Below are positions 8,305 through 18,027 of a stretch of DNA of 64,000 nucleotides, one piece after another; position 1 is the first letter of the stretch; each line of letters starts with the position of its first letter. A program made the position numbers and the translations under genes. The stretch spans positions 4,115,001 to 4,179,000 of the forward strand of contig NZ_CP146350.1 of the NCBI RefSeq assembly GCF_037055355.1, read 5' to 3'. Below the pieces are notes generated by a model, which was not told where the DNA came from, searched no databases, and saw only the letters and a list, made by a program, of their open reading frames with translations. The DNA comes from Streptomyces sp. DG1A-41. GTDB lineage: Bacteria; Actinomycetota; Actinomycetes; Streptomycetales; Streptomycetaceae.

Positions 8305-9393
8305 ATGGCCACTGTCTCGTTCGACAAGGCGACCCGGATCTACCCGGGTTCCACCAAGCCCGCTGTCGACGCACTCGACATCGACATCGAGGACGGCGAG
8401 TTCCTCGTCCTCGTCGGCCCGTCGGGCTGCGGCAAGTCCACCTCGCTCCGCATGCTCGCGGGGCTCGAGGACGTCAACGCCGGCGCCATCCGCATCGGCG
8501 ACCGCGACGTCACCCACCTGCCGCCGAAGGACCGGGACATCGCCATGGTGTTCCAGAACTACGCGCTCTACCCGCACATGACCGTCGCCGACAACATGGG
8601 CTTCGCGCTCAAGATCGCCGGCGTCAACAAGGCGGAGATCCGGCAGAAGGTCGAGGAGGCCGCGAAGATCCTCGACCTCACCGAATACCTGGACCGCAAG
8701 CCGAAGGCGCTCTCCGGCGGTCAGCGCCAGCGTGTCGCCATGGGCCGCGCCATCGTGCGTGAGCCGCAGGTGTTCCTCATGGACGAGCCGCTGTCCAACC
8801 TGGACGCCAAGCTCCGTGTGTCCACCCGTACGCAGATCGCCTCGCTCCAGCGCCGCCTGGGCATCACCACCGTCTACGTCACCCACGACCAGGTCGAAGC
8901 CATGACGATGGGCGACCGCGTGGCGGTCCTCAAGGACGGCCTGCTCCAGCAGATCGACACCCCGCGCAACATGTACGACAGGCCCGCCAACCTCTTCGTG
9001 GCCGGCTTCATCGGCTCCCCGGCGATGAACCTCGTCGAGGTCCCGGTGACCGACGGCGGCGTGAAGTTCGGCAAGTCGGTCGTGCCGGTGCAGCGCGACG
9101 CGATCGCCGCCACCACCGACAAGACCGTCACCGTCGGTGTCCGCCCCGAGCACTTCGACGTGGCCGGCCCGGACGCCGAGCTGGGCCTCGCGGTCACCGT
9201 GAACGTCGTCGAGGAGCTGGGCGCCGACGCCTACGTCTACGGCACCGCGAAGGTCGGCGACGACTCGAAGGACCTCGTGGTCCGCGTCAGCGGCCGTGAC
9301 GTCCCGGAGAAGGGCAGCACGCTGCACATCGTCCCGCGCTCCGGCGAGACCCACGTGTTCTCGACCTCCACGGGCGAGCGCCTGTCCGACTGA
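8305..9393 (+). CDS. msiK: multiple-sugar ABC transporter ATPase MsiK
   Basis: ATP-hydrolysing subunit shared by several carbohydrate ABC importers (cellobiose, maltose, chitobiose) in Streptomyces. 362 residues; Walker A GPSGCGKST (about 40-48), Q-loop VFQNYALYPHM, signature LSGGQRQR, Walker B VFLMDEPLSNLD and H-switch VTHDQVEAM, then a MalK-type regulatory TOBE domain (VGVRPEHF). ATG 8305 follows AGAAGGGG; the frame extends upstream to 8212 but that part is not family-like. It stands alone without permease genes, as expected for MsiK. Position before the nucleotidyltransferase block matches SCO4240. Confidence 0.93.
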   Translation: MATVSFDKATRIYPGSTKPAVDALDIDIEDGEFLVLVGPSGCGKSTSLRMLAGLEDVNAGAIRIGDRDVTHLPPKDRDIAMVFQNYALYPHMTVADNMGFALKIAGVNKAEIRQKVEEAAKILDLTEYLDRKPKALSGGQRQRVAMGRAIVREPQVFLMDEPLSNLDAKLRVSTRTQIASLQRRLGITTVYVTHDQVEAMTMGDRVAVLKDGLLQQIDTPRNMYDRPANLFVAGFIGSPAMNLVEVPVTDGGVKFGKSVVPVQRDAIAATTDKTVTVGVRPEHFDVAGPDAELGLAVTVNVVEELGADAYVYGTAKVGDDSKDLVVRVSGRDVPEKGSTLHIVPRSGETHVFSTSTGERLSD

Positions 9394-9441
9394 CCCATCG
9401 GCAAACGCACGACACCGGGTGAATCACCCGGATTGACGACG

Positions 9442-9470
9442 AGGGCCCCGCAGCGTGCTGCGGGGCCCTT
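9442..9470 (+). terminator. intrinsic terminator after msiK
   Basis: GGGCCCCGCAGC (9443-9454) pairs perfectly with GCTGCGGGGCCC (9457-9468), followed by TTCTCGTT. It lies 50 bases after the msiK stop. The rest of the gap up to 9621 holds no gene that I can see. Confidence 0.85.
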
Positions 9471-9621
9471 CTCGTTGTCGCTCGTTGTCGATAAATACCC
9501 CGGCAGACCGGACGTTTCGAGTGCTGTGCGTCAACGCCCTACCCAAAAACGGGCCCTCTCTCATCCCCCGAACCGGTGACTAAATGTCTACAAACCATTA
9601 CCCCGCGCTACCCTCACACGC

Positions 9622-10077
9622 GTGAAGCACTCCACTAACCAACAGACGCGACGCGGCCGGGGCCCCGCCCGCCGGATCGGCCGCACCCTCGCTTTCGTCC
9701 TGCCCGTCGTCCTGGTGCTCTCCGGGACCCTCGCGGTCACCCGAGTCAACTGGTCGGGCAGCCCCTCCGACCCGGTGCTCACGGCCGCGGACACCAGCAC
9801 GTCCGCCGTCACCCCGCGGGCCGCCAAGCGCGCCCCGCAGGACGTCCTGCGCGACAAGCTGCTCACCGAGCTCCAGGAGGAGAACCCGGGCGTCGCCCTC
9901 ACCCACCTCCAGCAGGCCGTGAACGGCCGCCCGTCGCTGGCGAAGCACTGCGCGTCCATCGCCCGCGCCCTCGGCCAGGCCGCCGTCCGGGTCTACGGCC
10001 CGACGCGCGCCCAGTCCTACGCCCGCCCGGTCTGCGACACCGCCTTCGCCACAGGCGTCGCGGCCGCGCACAGCTGA
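9622..10077 (+). CDS. secreted or membrane-anchored hypothetical protein
   Basis: A 151-residue protein with a basic start (RRGRGPARRIGR) and a hydrophobic segment (TLAFVLPVVLVLSGTLAV, about residues 23-40), then a Ser/Thr/Pro-rich linker and a mostly helical C-terminal domain containing two cysteines (KHCASIA and PVCDTAF) that may form a disulfide outside the cell. It matches the position of SCO4239. The domain is unknown to me. Confidence 0.72.
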   Translation: MKHSTNQQTRRGRGPARRIGRTLAFVLPVVLVLSGTLAVTRVNWSGSPSDPVLTAADTSTSAVTPRAAKRAPQDVLRDKLLTELQEENPGVALTHLQQAVNGRPSLAKHCASIARALGQAAVRVYGPTRAQSYARPVCDTAFATGVAAAHS

Positions 10078-10186
10078 GCACACCGCCCGGCTTGCCGGAC
10101 GAGAGGAGTGGGAAGCCGGCAGCGACTGACACGGGAACCCTCGTCCGCTGCGGTCCGGGGCGGGACGCCACGTACAGTTCGGTCTC

Positions 10187-10918
10187 ATGAGCGATCCGAG
10201 CGCCGCGTCCCGCCCCGTTCAAGCCGTCGTTCTGGCCGGTGGCCAGGGCTCCCGGCTCCGTCCGTACACCGACGACCGGCCCAAGCCGATGGTCGAGATC
10301 CCCGGGACGGGGACCCCGATCATCGGCCATCAGCTGTCCTGGCTCGCCGAGGAGGGCGTGACTGACGTGGTGGTCTCCTGCGGCCACCTCGCCGACGTGC
10401 TCCAGAAGTGGCTGGAGACGGCCGATCTGCCCGTCTCCGTCACCACCGTCGTGGAGTCGGAGCCCCTCGGCCGCGGCGGCGGCCTCAAGTACGCCGCCGC
10501 GCATCTGCCCCACCCGGACCAGCCCTGGTACGCCACGAACGGCGACATCTGGACCCGGTTCTCGTTGCGTGACATGGCGGACTTCCACACCGAGCGGGAC
10601 GCCGTCGCGACGCTGGCCCTGGCCCGGCCGCGCCTGCCGTGGGGTGCGGTGAAGACGGACGGCTTCGGCCGCATCACGGACTTCATCGAGGCCCCGCCGT
10701 CGACTTTCGAGATCAACGCGGGCGTGTATGTCTTCTCCTCCGGGTTCGCGGGGCTGCTGCCGGACCGGGGGGACCACGAGCGCACGACGTTTCCGCGGCT
10801 GGCCCGCGAGCGGAAGCTGGCCGGGTTCACGATCCCTCAGGGGTCGTATTGGCGTGCGATCGACACGGCGAAGGATCTGACGGAGGCCGCGAAGGAGCTG
10901 GCGGCTTTGGGGCGCTGA
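10187..10918 (+). CDS. NDP-sugar nucleotidyltransferase family protein
   Basis: A 243-residue enzyme of the sugar-nucleotidyltransferase fold, which joins a sugar 1-phosphate to NTP. The nucleotide motif AVVLAGGQGSRLRPYTDDRPKPMVEI is at residues 13-38; GRGGGLKYA and NGDIW provide substrate and metal contacts, and the C-terminal SYWRAIDTAKDL is typical. It lacks the left-handed beta-helix of bifunctional GlmU-type proteins. Specificity cannot be read. It is convergent with the DoxX gene across a strong terminator. Confidence 0.85.
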   Translation: MSDPSAASRPVQAVVLAGGQGSRLRPYTDDRPKPMVEIPGTGTPIIGHQLSWLAEEGVTDVVVSCGHLADVLQKWLETADLPVSVTTVVESEPLGRGGGLKYAAAHLPHPDQPWYATNGDIWTRFSLRDMADFHTERDAVATLALARPRLPWGAVKTDGFGRITDFIEAPPSTFEINAGVYVFSSGFAGLLPDRGDHERTTFPRLARERKLAGFTIPQGSYWRAIDTAKDLTEAAKELAALGR

Positions 10919-11012
10919 GAGCTGTTCCCCACCCCGGCCGTACTGGGTGCGCGACCCGGCCGACCGGTCTCTTGAATCCGCTTCCCCTCCGCATCGTCCG
11001 CTCCCCCTCCGC

Positions 11013-11055
11013 ATCGAAAGGGCCCCGCATCTCGAAGATGCGGGGCCCTTTCGAT
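11013..11055. terminator. bidirectional terminator
   Basis: A 20-bp perfect stem (11013-11032 with 11036-11055; core GGGCCCCGCATCT) with a three-base loop lies between the convergent nucleotidyltransferase and DoxX genes. It is preceded by two copies of TCCCCTCCGCATCG (from about 10983 and 11003); the second runs into the stem. Confidence 0.86.
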
Positions 11056-11070
11056 ACCTGGCTCTGCCGG

Positions 11071-12807
11071 CTAGCCCAGCAAGCCGCCCACCAGGCCCGG
11101 CCGGCCCGTGGACGAGGAGCCCCCGCCGTCCGAGCCGCCGCCGGTCGAGCCGCCGCCGGTCGAACCCGAGCCGCCGGTGGCCGTGCCGCCGGAGCTGGGG
11201 CCGGAGGTGGTGCTCGGGGCCTGGCCGGCCGAGGAGGACTGCTGGGGCGGGGCCTGGCCCGCGCTGCCCTGGGTCTGGCTGGGCGAGCCGCCGGTGACGG
11301 TGCCGGCGTCCCGGGTGGCGCCCGGCCTGGTCGTGGTGCCCGCGCTCGGGCTGGCCGATCCGGCCGTGGTGCCCTGGGTGGGCGAGGAGGAGGAGGCCGA
11401 GGGGGTCCGCTTCTCCTGCTGCCTGCCGGGTTCTTCCGGGAGCGGGGAGCCGGGCAGTTCGTTGCGCGGTGCCTCGCCGGGGCCTGGGACGACGACCCGG
11501 TCGGCGTCACGGACCGCGCCGCCGAGCAGCGAGCCGACGAGCAGGGTGAGACCGATGGCCACGGCGGTGACGAGGGCGCCCCGGCGCAGCACGTAGCGGC
11601 GCAGGTCCCAGATGTCGGCGCGGGGGCCGAGGCGGCGCCAGGCACTGCCGGCCAGGCGGCCGTCGATGGAGTAGACGGGGGCGCCGGCGATGATCAGCGG
11701 GGACCAGGCGGCGAGGTAGATGATGTCGGGGGTCTCGTAGGCGGGGACGCTCTTCCAGCTGACGGTGACCAGCAGCGCGGCCGAGAGCAGGGCGCCGAAG
11801 GAGGCGGCCACGCGCTGCCAGCAGCCGAGGACCGTCAGGACGCCTACGATGACCTGGGCGAAGGCGATGACCAGTCCGGAGCCGACCGGGTGTTCGAGGG
11901 CGAACTGGCGCAGCGGCTCCGCGACGTCCCAGGGGTGCAGGGTGTTGAGCCACTTGACCATGGAGCCGCGCTTGCCGCCGTCGAAGTAGACCGGGTCGCA
12001 CAGCTTGCCCATGCCGGCGTAAATGGAGATGAAGCCGAGGAAGACGCGCAGCGGGAGCAGGACGACGCCGAGGTTCATCCGGCGGCCCGGGTAGTAGGCG
12101 TGCCGTGCCGGGTCGTCGCCCTGGCGCTTGACGGTCCGTTCGGTGTCGTCCGCCTCGGCGACGAGCTCCTCGAACTCCCCTTCCGCGTAGGAGGGTTCGT
12201 CGTAGGCACTGCCGACCGAGCGCATGGTCGGCAGCAGCCGGGTGCCGTCGGCGGGCTCGTGCGTGCGCTGTGGGCCCACGACCGGGTGCTCGACGGTCTG
12301 GGTGAGGTCGCCCTGGTAGCCGTCGCCCTCGTAGCCGGTGCCGCCGTCGCCGGCCTCCTGGTATCCGGCGCCGTAGCCCGGGCCCTGCGGGTCGGTGTCC
12401 ACACGGGAGATGACCTGGGTGGCCCCGGTGTCCGTGGCGGGCTCGTCGGGGTGGCGGACGCTCTCGTGCCGGACAGCCTGGAGGAGCCGGTGGGCGCCGG
12501 TGTCGTCGGGCGCGGATCTGCCGCTCCAGACGACGGGCCGGCGGCGGGTGGCGGCCCCGTCCGCCGCGGTCCCGGCGGTGACGACGGGGATGCGGGCGGT
12601 GTCCTCGGTGGCGTTCAAATGCCGTGCGACCCGTGGGGACTGGACGTGACGCGTCGAGACGCCCAACTGCACGCGGAAACTCGCGTGGTTGACGATGACC
12701 TGCGCCGGGTCGCTCGGCACCTTCACCATGCTCAGCGCGGGAGCGTCGTCGAGTCCCGACGAGCGGTCCCCCGTGGGTGTGCGGGGTGTTCTGGTGTCCA
12801 CACTCAT
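11071..12807 (-). CDS. DoxX family membrane protein with long N-terminal extension
   Basis: A 578-residue protein. Residues 1-245 are hydrophilic and look disordered. After MNLGVVLLPLRVFLGFISIYAGMGKL (about 247-272) a DoxX four-helix membrane domain follows (QVIVGVLTVLGCWQRV, AAWSPLIIAGAP), then another hydrophobic helix and a low-complexity tail of Ser, Thr, Gly and Pro. DoxX proteins act with thiol and sulfur redox systems in mycobacteria; the role here is not shown. It is the counterpart of SCO4237. Both long unstructured ends are unusual for DoxX proteins. Confidence 0.85.
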   Translation of the reverse strand: MSVDTRTPRTPTGDRSSGLDDAPALSMVKVPSDPAQVIVNHASFRVQLGVSTRHVQSPRVARHLNATEDTARIPVVTAGTAADGAATRRRPVVWSGRSAPDDTGAHRLLQAVRHESVRHPDEPATDTGATQVISRVDTDPQGPGYGAGYQEAGDGGTGYEGDGYQGDLTQTVEHPVVGPQRTHEPADGTRLLPTMRSVGSAYDEPSYAEGEFEELVAEADDTERTVKRQGDDPARHAYYPGRRMNLGVVLLPLRVFLGFISIYAGMGKLCDPVYFDGGKRGSMVKWLNTLHPWDVAEPLRQFALEHPVGSGLVIAFAQVIVGVLTVLGCWQRVAASFGALLSAALLVTVSWKSVPAYETPDIIYLAAWSPLIIAGAPVYSIDGRLAGSAWRRLGPRADIWDLRRYVLRRGALVTAVAIGLTLLVGSLLGGAVRDADRVVVPGPGEAPRNELPGSPLPEEPGRQQEKRTPSASSSSPTQGTTAGSASPSAGTTTRPGATRDAGTVTGGSPSQTQGSAGQAPPQQSSSAGQAPSTTSGPSSGGTATGGSGSTGGGSTGGGSDGGGSSSTGRPGLVGGLLG

Positions 12808-12935
12808 CTAACCGAGTGACGTCGGGATAGGACACTGCTTTGACTCGCCGGATCTGTCCGGACCCCGTCAAGCTTGTCCTTGTCGCCCCGTCGTCACCGG
12901 AATTAACCCGCACGGGTGAGATTGCGGACGTCTGT

Positions 12936-13877
12936 TCAGCTGCGCCGACGGGCCGCCTCGTACAGCACGATCCCCGCCGCCACACCGGCGTTGAGCGACT
13001 CGGCGCCGCCCGGCATCGGGATCCGCACCCGGAAGTCACAGGTCTCCCCGACCAGCCGGGACAGCCCCTTGCCCTCGCTGCCGACGACGATGGCGACGGG
13101 ACCGCCCAGGGCCTCCAGTTCACCGAGTTCGACCTCGCCGTCGGCGGCCAGACCGACGACCACGATGCCGGCCTTCTTGTACGCCTCCAGCGCGCGCGTC
13201 AGGTTGGTGGCGCGGGCGACGGGCGTACGGGCGGCCGCACCGGCGGACGTCTTCCAGGCACCCGCCGTCATCCCGGCGGCCCGCCGCTCGGGTACGACGA
13301 CGCCGTGCCCGCGGAAGGCGGACACGGAGCGGACGACCGCGCCGAGGTTGCGCGGGTCGGTGACACCGTCGAGCGCGACGATCAGCGGGTCCTCGCCGGC
13401 GTCGAGGGCGGCGTCGGCGAGGTCCTGCGGGTGGGCGTACTCGTACGGCGGGACCTGGAGCACGAGTCCCTGGTGGTTCAGCCCGTTCGTCATCCGGTCG
13501 AGCTCGGGGCGCGGCGCCTCCATGAGGTTGATGCCGCCGCGCTCGGCGGCGAGCTGGAGTGCCTCACGGACGCGCTCGTCGTTGTCGATGAACTGCTGGA
13601 CGTACAGCGTGGAAGCGGGCACGCCGTCGCGCAGCGCCTCGTAGACCGGGTTGCGGCCGACGACCAGCTCGGACGTGGACTTGCCGCCGCGGCCCCGGGG
13701 CGCGGGGCGGCGGGCTGTCTGCCGCGCCTTGGCGCCCGCGACACGGTTCTTCTTGTGTCCCTTGCGCATCTCGGCGGGCGGAGTGGGGCCCTTGCCCTCC
13801 AAGCCCTTGCGCCGCTGGCCGCCACTGCCGACCTGCGCGCCCTTCTTGCCGGACATGCGGCGGTTGTTGGCTGCCAT
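12936..13877 (-). CDS. rlmB: 23S rRNA (guanosine-2'-O)-methyltransferase RlmB-like, SpoU family
   Basis: A 313-residue SpoU-class (SPOUT knot) methyltransferase that 2'-O-methylates rRNA with S-adenosylmethionine. The N-terminus is very basic ([17 protein letters not shown]), followed by the substrate-binding domain ([12 protein letters not shown]) and the SPOUT motifs [31 protein letters not shown] and [19 protein letters not shown]. It lies downstream of cysS, an order conserved in actinobacteria (SCO4236). A hairpin in the cysS-rlmB gap suggests some separate transcription. The basic tail could also fit TrmH-like enzymes, but the gene context favours RlmB. Confidence 0.9.
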   Translation of the reverse strand: MAANNRRMSGKKGAQVGSGGQRRKGLEGKGPTPPAEMRKGHKKNRVAGAKARQTARRPAPRGRGGKSTSELVVGRNPVYEALRDGVPASTLYVQQFIDNDERVREALQLAAERGGINLMEAPRPELDRMTNGLNHQGLVLQVPPYEYAHPQDLADAALDAGEDPLIVALDGVTDPRNLGAVVRSVSAFRGHGVVVPERRAAGMTAGAWKTSAGAAARTPVARATNLTRALEAYKKAGIVVVGLAADGEVELGELEALGGPVAIVVGSEGKGLSRLVGETCDFRVRIPMPGGAESLNAGVAAGIVLYEAARRRS

Positions 13878-13921
13878 GACCTACCTGTCTGTGGGTGCGG
13901 TGACGTACTACGTCTATGAAG

Positions 13922-13949
13922 TGTGCCGCCCGGAGGCCCGGGCGGCACA
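13922..13949 (-). terminator. hairpin between cysS and rlmB
   Basis: TGTGCCGCCCGG (13922-13933) pairs perfectly with CCGGGCGGCACA (13938-13949) across a four-base loop. No clear U-tract follows, so termination may be partial. It lies 25 bases after the cysS stop. Confidence 0.65.
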
Positions 13950-13974
13950 ATCGATCTTCCGGATCGCGGTCGGG

Positions 13975-15372
13975 TCAGCGCGGTCCGAGGCTCCAGCGCG
14001 GCCCTTGCGGGCTGTCCTCGATGACCAGGCCGGACTGGCTCAGCTGGTCGCGGATGGCGTCCGCGGTGGTCCAGTCCTTGCGGGACCGGGCGGCCTCGCG
14101 CTGGTCGAGGACCATGCGGACCAGCGTGTCGACCACGCCGTGCAGATCGGCGCCGCGGTCGGTCTCCCCGGCCCAGTGGGCGTCGAGCGGGTCGAGCCCG
14201 AGGACGCCGAGCATGGCACGGACCTCAGCGAGCCGGGCCACCGCGGCTTCCTTGTCGTCGGCGGCCAGCGCGCTGTTGCCCTGCCGGACCGTGGTGTGCA
14301 CCACGGCGAGCGCCTGCGGCACGCCCAGGTCGTCGTCCATCGCCTCGGCGAAGGCCAGCGGCACCTCGGCGGCCGGCTCGACGGCACCGGCCTTCTCCAC
14401 CACGCGCTGCACGAAGCCCTCGATCCGCGCGAACGCCGACTCGGCCTCGCGCAGCGCCTCCTCGCTGTACTCGATCATCGAGCGGTAGTGCGGGGTGCCG
14501 AGGTAGTAGCGCAGCACGATGGGCCGCCAGCGCTTGACCATCTCGCTGACCAGGACCGAGTTGCCGAGCGACTTGGACATCTTCTCGCCGCTCATGGTGA
14601 CCCAGGCGTTGTGCACCCAGTACCGGGCGAACTCGTCGCCGTAGGCCTTGGCCTGGGCGATCTCGTTCTCGTGGTGCGGGAAGACCAGGTCGAGGCCGCC
14701 GCCGTGGATGTCGAAGGCGGTGCCGAGGTACTTGTGCGCCATCGCCGAGCACTCCAGGTGCCAGCCGGGGCGCCCGCGCCCCCACGGCGTCTCCCAGCTG
14801 GGCTCCCCCGGCTTCGCCGCCTTCCACATCGCGAAGTCCCGCGGGTCGCGCTTGCCGGTCTCGCCGGCGCCGGACGGCTGCTGGAGGTTGTCCAGCTCCT
14901 GGTTGGACAGCGCCAGGTACTCCGGGAAGGAGCGCACGTCGAAGTAGACGTTGCCGTCGGCCTCGTAGGCGTGCCCGCGCTCGATGAGGCCGCGCATCAT
15001 CTCGACCATCTCGGTCACGTGGCCCGTGGCGCGCGGCTCGTAGGTCGGCGGCAGGCAGCCGAGGGCGTGGTAGCCGTCGTTGAACGCGCGCTCGTTCTCG
15101 TAGCCGATGGCCCACCAGGGGCGGTTCTGGTCGGCCGACTTGGTGATGATCTTGTCGTCGATGTCCGTGACGTTCCGCACGAAGGTGACGTCGTAGCCGC
15201 GGTACGCGAACCAGCGGCGCAGGATGTCGAAGTTCAGACCCGACCGGATGTGCCCGATGTGGGGTGCGGCCTGCACGGTGGCACCGCACAGGTAGATCGA
15301 GACACAACCCGGCTTGAGCGGGGAGAAGTCACGGATCTGCCGGGCGCTGGTGTCGTACAGGCGAATAGTCAC
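13975..15372 (-). CDS. cysS: cysteinyl-tRNA synthetase
   Basis: Class I aminoacyl-tRNA synthetase charging tRNA-Cys. About 465 residues from GTG 15372 ([12 protein letters not shown]). Zinc ligand start CGATV, HIGH-box PHIGHIRSG, zinc motif WHLECSAM and [14 protein letters not shown], and KMSKS-box [10 protein letters not shown] are present, followed by the helical DALR region. It differs from the mycothiol ligase MshC by its length and C-terminal domain. It follows ispF by 44 bases in a leftward ispD-ispF-cysS-rlmB block. The frame is open upstream to 15834, antisense-like to ispF, and that part is not coding. Confidence 0.96.
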   Translation of the reverse strand: MTIRLYDTSARQIRDFSPLKPGCVSIYLCGATVQAAPHIGHIRSGLNFDILRRWFAYRGYDVTFVRNVTDIDDKIITKSADQNRPWWAIGYENERAFNDGYHALGCLPPTYEPRATGHVTEMVEMMRGLIERGHAYEADGNVYFDVRSFPEYLALSNQELDNLQQPSGAGETGKRDPRDFAMWKAAKPGEPSWETPWGRGRPGWHLECSAMAHKYLGTAFDIHGGGLDLVFPHHENEIAQAKAYGDEFARYWVHNAWVTMSGEKMSKSLGNSVLVSEMVKRWRPIVLRYYLGTPHYRSMIEYSEEALREAESAFARIEGFVQRVVEKAGAVEPAAEVPLAFAEAMDDDLGVPQALAVVHTTVRQGNSALAADDKEAAVARLAEVRAMLGVLGLDPLDAHWAGETDRGADLHGVVDTLVRMVLDQREAARSRKDWTTADAIRDQLSQSGLVIEDSPQGPRWSLGPR

Positions 15373-15416
15373 GGGACCAGGGTAGTAGGCCGTGGGGGTG
15401 CGTGGGGCAGCGCCTT

Positions 15417-15920
15417 TCACCCGACTCGCACGACCAGCGCCGTGGCCACCGCCATCAGGCCCTCTTCGCGTCCCGGGAAGCCCAGCCCGTCCGTGGTCGC
15501 GCCGGACACCGACACCGGTGCTCCCGCCGCCTCCGACAGGAGCTTCTGCGCCTCGTCCCGCCGTTTGCCGATCTTCGGCCTCGGGCCCACGACCTGTACG
15601 GCGATGTTGCCGATGCGGAAGCCCGCCTCGCGGACGATCCGGGCCGCCTCCGTCAGCAGCGTGATGCCGGACGCCCCGGACCACTCGGGGCGGCCCGTGC
15701 CGAAGTGCTGGCCGAGGTCGCCGAGGCCGGCCGCCGAGAACAGCGCGTTGCACGCGGCGTGCGCGACGACGTCCGCGTCCGAGTGGCCGGCCAGGCCCGG
15801 ACCCTCGCCCTCCCACTTCAGGCCGGCGCACCACAGCTCGCGGCCCTCCTCGAAGGCGTGGATGTCGGTGCCGATGCCCACCTGGGGCAGCGGCATCCCG
15901 GGCGTCGCGTCAGAAGCCAT
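15417..15920 (-). CDS. ispF: 2-C-methyl-D-erythritol 2,4-cyclodiphosphate synthase
   Basis: MEP-pathway enzyme that cyclises CDP-ME 2-phosphate to MEcPP with release of CMP. 167 residues; metal ligands in GIGTDIHAF (D and H) and [12 protein letters not shown] (H), plus LGDLGQHF and the PRPKI region. ATG 15920 overlaps the ispD stop by 11 bases, so the two are translationally coupled. It acts in the cytosol as a trimer in the known family. Confidence 0.96.
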   Translation of the reverse strand: MASDATPGMPLPQVGIGTDIHAFEEGRELWCAGLKWEGEGPGLAGHSDADVVAHAACNALFSAAGLGDLGQHFGTGRPEWSGASGITLLTEAARIVREAGFRIGNIAVQVVGPRPKIGKRRDEAQKLLSEAAGAPVSVSGATTDGLGFPGREEGLMAVATALVVRVG

Positions 15921-16674
15921 CGTTGAGCCTCCGGCGGGCCAGGACCGCCTCCGCCAGCACCAGGTCCAGTGGCCGGGTGACCTTGAACGCCTCCTCATGA
16001 CCGGGCACCGCGACGACCGTGAGGCCGAGCTGCTCGACCATGCCGGCGTCGTCGGTGACGTCGCCGGTGACCGTCTCGTGCGCCCGGACCAGCGTCGCCC
16101 GGTCGAAGCCCTGCGGCGTCTGCACCGCCCGCAGCCGCGCGCGATCCGGCGTCGCGACGACCGGCTCGGGTTCGCCGGGCGCCTGGGCGGGCTCGACCTG
16201 CTTGACGGTGTCGGCGAGCGGCAGCGCCGGGACCACGGCCGGGGCGCCCTCGCGTACGGCCTCGATCACGGCGTCGACCGTGTCCACCGGCACCAGCGGC
16301 CGGGCCGCGTCGTGCACCAGCACGATGTCGTGGCCGGGCGGCAGCGCGTCCAGGCCGAGTCTCACGGACTCCTGGCGGGTCTGCCCGCCCGGTACGACGA
16401 GGAAGTCGGTCCGCTCGGGCAGCGCGTGCGCGTCGAGCAGCGACCTGACCTCGGCGGCACCGCCGGGCGGGGCCACGACGACGACCAGCGAGACGGCGCG
16501 GGAGGCGGCCATCGCGCGGACCGCGTGGATGAGCATGGGGGTGCCGCCCAACGCGCGGAGCGCCTTGGGGGCGCCCGGGCCGAGCCGTACACCACGGCCG
16601 GCGGCCGGGATCACGGCCGCCGTACGGGCTGCCGAGGAGGCGGTCGGCGGCGAGGGGCGCGAATCGTCAGACAT
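15910..16674 (-). CDS. ispD: 2-C-methyl-D-erythritol 4-phosphate cytidylyltransferase
   Basis: MEP-pathway enzyme making CDP-ME from MEP and CTP. 254 residues; the CTP-binding motif [21 protein letters not shown] is at about residues 19-39, VHDAARPLV and the C-terminal RAVQTPQGF follow, all diagnostic. The start is ATG 16674. It leads the ispD-ispF-cysS-rlmB block and lies downstream of carD with a 270-base gap that shows no gene. Isoprenoid precursors made here feed menaquinone, undecaprenyl phosphate and terpenes. Confidence 0.96.
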   Translation of the reverse strand: MSDDSRPSPPTASSAARTAAVIPAAGRGVRLGPGAPKALRALGGTPMLIHAVRAMAASRAVSLVVVVAPPGGAAEVRSLLDAHALPERTDFLVVPGGQTRQESVRLGLDALPPGHDIVLVHDAARPLVPVDTVDAVIEAVREGAPAVVPALPLADTVKQVEPAQAPGEPEPVVATPDRARLRAVQTPQGFDRATLVRAHETVTGDVTDDAGMVEQLGLTVVAVPGHEEAFKVTRPLDLVLAEAVLARRRLNDGF

Positions 16675-16948
16675 CGGTTCCTGTCAGGTTTGTGTGTTGC
16701 CCTGGACTGGGTATGGCCTGGAGGAGTGCCGGGCGCGACGCGCTCGACCGGACCCTTCCGTGACGCTGGTCGAGCCGGCTGCCCGGGCCCGGCACGCCAA
16801 GCACCGGATCGTGAGTGATAACACATCCGGCGGTGACGGCGCATTCGGCGTCCGAGTACGAACATGCCGCAGCGCCCGGCGACAGAAGAATCGTCATCGG
16901 GCACCGCGGCATTTCGATGTTGCTGAGTGCTGAGCGACAGGCTTCGCC

Positions 16949-17431
16949 TCAGGAGGCGAGAACCTCGTCGAGCAGGGCCTCGGCCTTGTCCTCGTTGGTG
17001 TTCTCCGCGAGAGCCAACTCGCTCACCAGAATCTGGCGGGCCTTGGCGAGCATGCGCTTCTCACCGGCGGAGAGTCCGCGCTCGCGCTCACGACGCCACA
17101 GGTCACGCACCACTTCCGCGACCTTGATGACATCGCCCGAGGCGAGCTTCTCCAGGTTTGCCTTGTAACGACGGGACCAGTTCGTGGGCTCCTCGGCGTA
17201 CGGCGCGCGCAGCACCTCGAAGACACGGTCCAGCCCGTCCTGACCGACCACATCACGCACGCCGACGAACTCCGCATTGTCCGCTGGCACACGGACTGTC
17301 AGGTCACCCTGGGCGACCTTCAGCACCAAGTAGGTCTTGTCCACGCCTTTGATCTGGCGAGTTTCGATAGCCTCGATCAGCGCGGCCCCGTGATGGGGAT
17401 AGACCACGGTGTCGCCAACCTTGAACGTCAT
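16949..17431 (-). CDS. carD: CarD family transcriptional regulator
   Basis: 160-residue RNA polymerase-binding protein that stabilises open complexes, essential in mycobacteria. The N-terminal RNAP-interaction Tudor-like domain ([21 protein letters not shown], residues 3-23) is followed by a helical DNA-contact domain ([31 protein letters not shown]). ATG 17431 is preceded by AAGGGGTA. It matches SCO4232 in position, divergent from the lipoprotein gene. Confidence 0.95.
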   Translation of the reverse strand: MTFKVGDTVVYPHHGAALIEAIETRQIKGVDKTYLVLKVAQGDLTVRVPADNAEFVGVRDVVGQDGLDRVFEVLRAPYAEEPTNWSRRYKANLEKLASGDVIKVAEVVRDLWRRERERGLSAGEKRMLAKARQILVSELALAENTNEDKAEALLDEVLAS

Positions 17432-18027
17432 GTGACAGGTACCCCTTCCGTGGCTATCCAGGGTAACACGGAAACTGCGGGTTCTGAATGGCGTTTTCGC
17501 AGGTCAGGGCATATCTCGGGGCTTGACAAGTCCAACAGGGACGTGCTTCGGACAGGGAGTGGAAGAAGGTATTCGCAGGTCGGAGCGGCTCTCCGGGCCG
17601 AGGGAAACGCGTACGTTACACACATCCGGAGCCTCCTCCAAGTGGCCGAACATCCCCATATGTCCGGTTCCGTATGGTCGACTTCCGCTACTCCGTTCGG
17701 CGGCCCGGGCCGGGTTCCGGTCGAATCCGGAATTGATCATCGGACGTCCGGACGGGCCGCCGGTGATCAATTCCCAGGTGGTCCGCACATTCCTTCACGG
17801 AAATTTTGCGCTGCTGCCCGGAGGCTCTCCGGAGGCTCTTATGTGAATGCCGGACGAGCACCCCGTCAATGTGACCCAGGAGTCACTGCGACTCACGTGG
17901 GAGCACAGGTGCCGGGGGGTCGGGTGCGGCCGCGCGGGAACGGCTCGGTAACCTGAGCCCCGCTGACAGACACTTAGGGCGGCTTTATCGGCCGCTCCGC
18001 TTCTCGAGTCAAGGAGTTGCCGCCGCC
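17432..18027. other. 596-base divergent intergenic region between carD and lipoprotein gene
   Basis: No convincing gene is visible on either strand. It must hold the carD promoter at its left side and the lipoprotein promoter at its right side. TTGACA occurs at 17523-17528 without an obvious -10. The middle (17640-17860) is less GC-rich than the flanks, as expected for noncoding DNA here. A small RNA cannot be excluded by eye. Confidence 0.5.

Noticed and set aside
10639..12819. 726-residue rightward frame
   Set aside because: Antisense shadow of the DoxX gene; Gly/Arg/Ala composition without any domain.
13651..16818. 1055-residue rightward frame
   Set aside because: Antisense to rlmB, cysS, ispF and ispD, which are certain.
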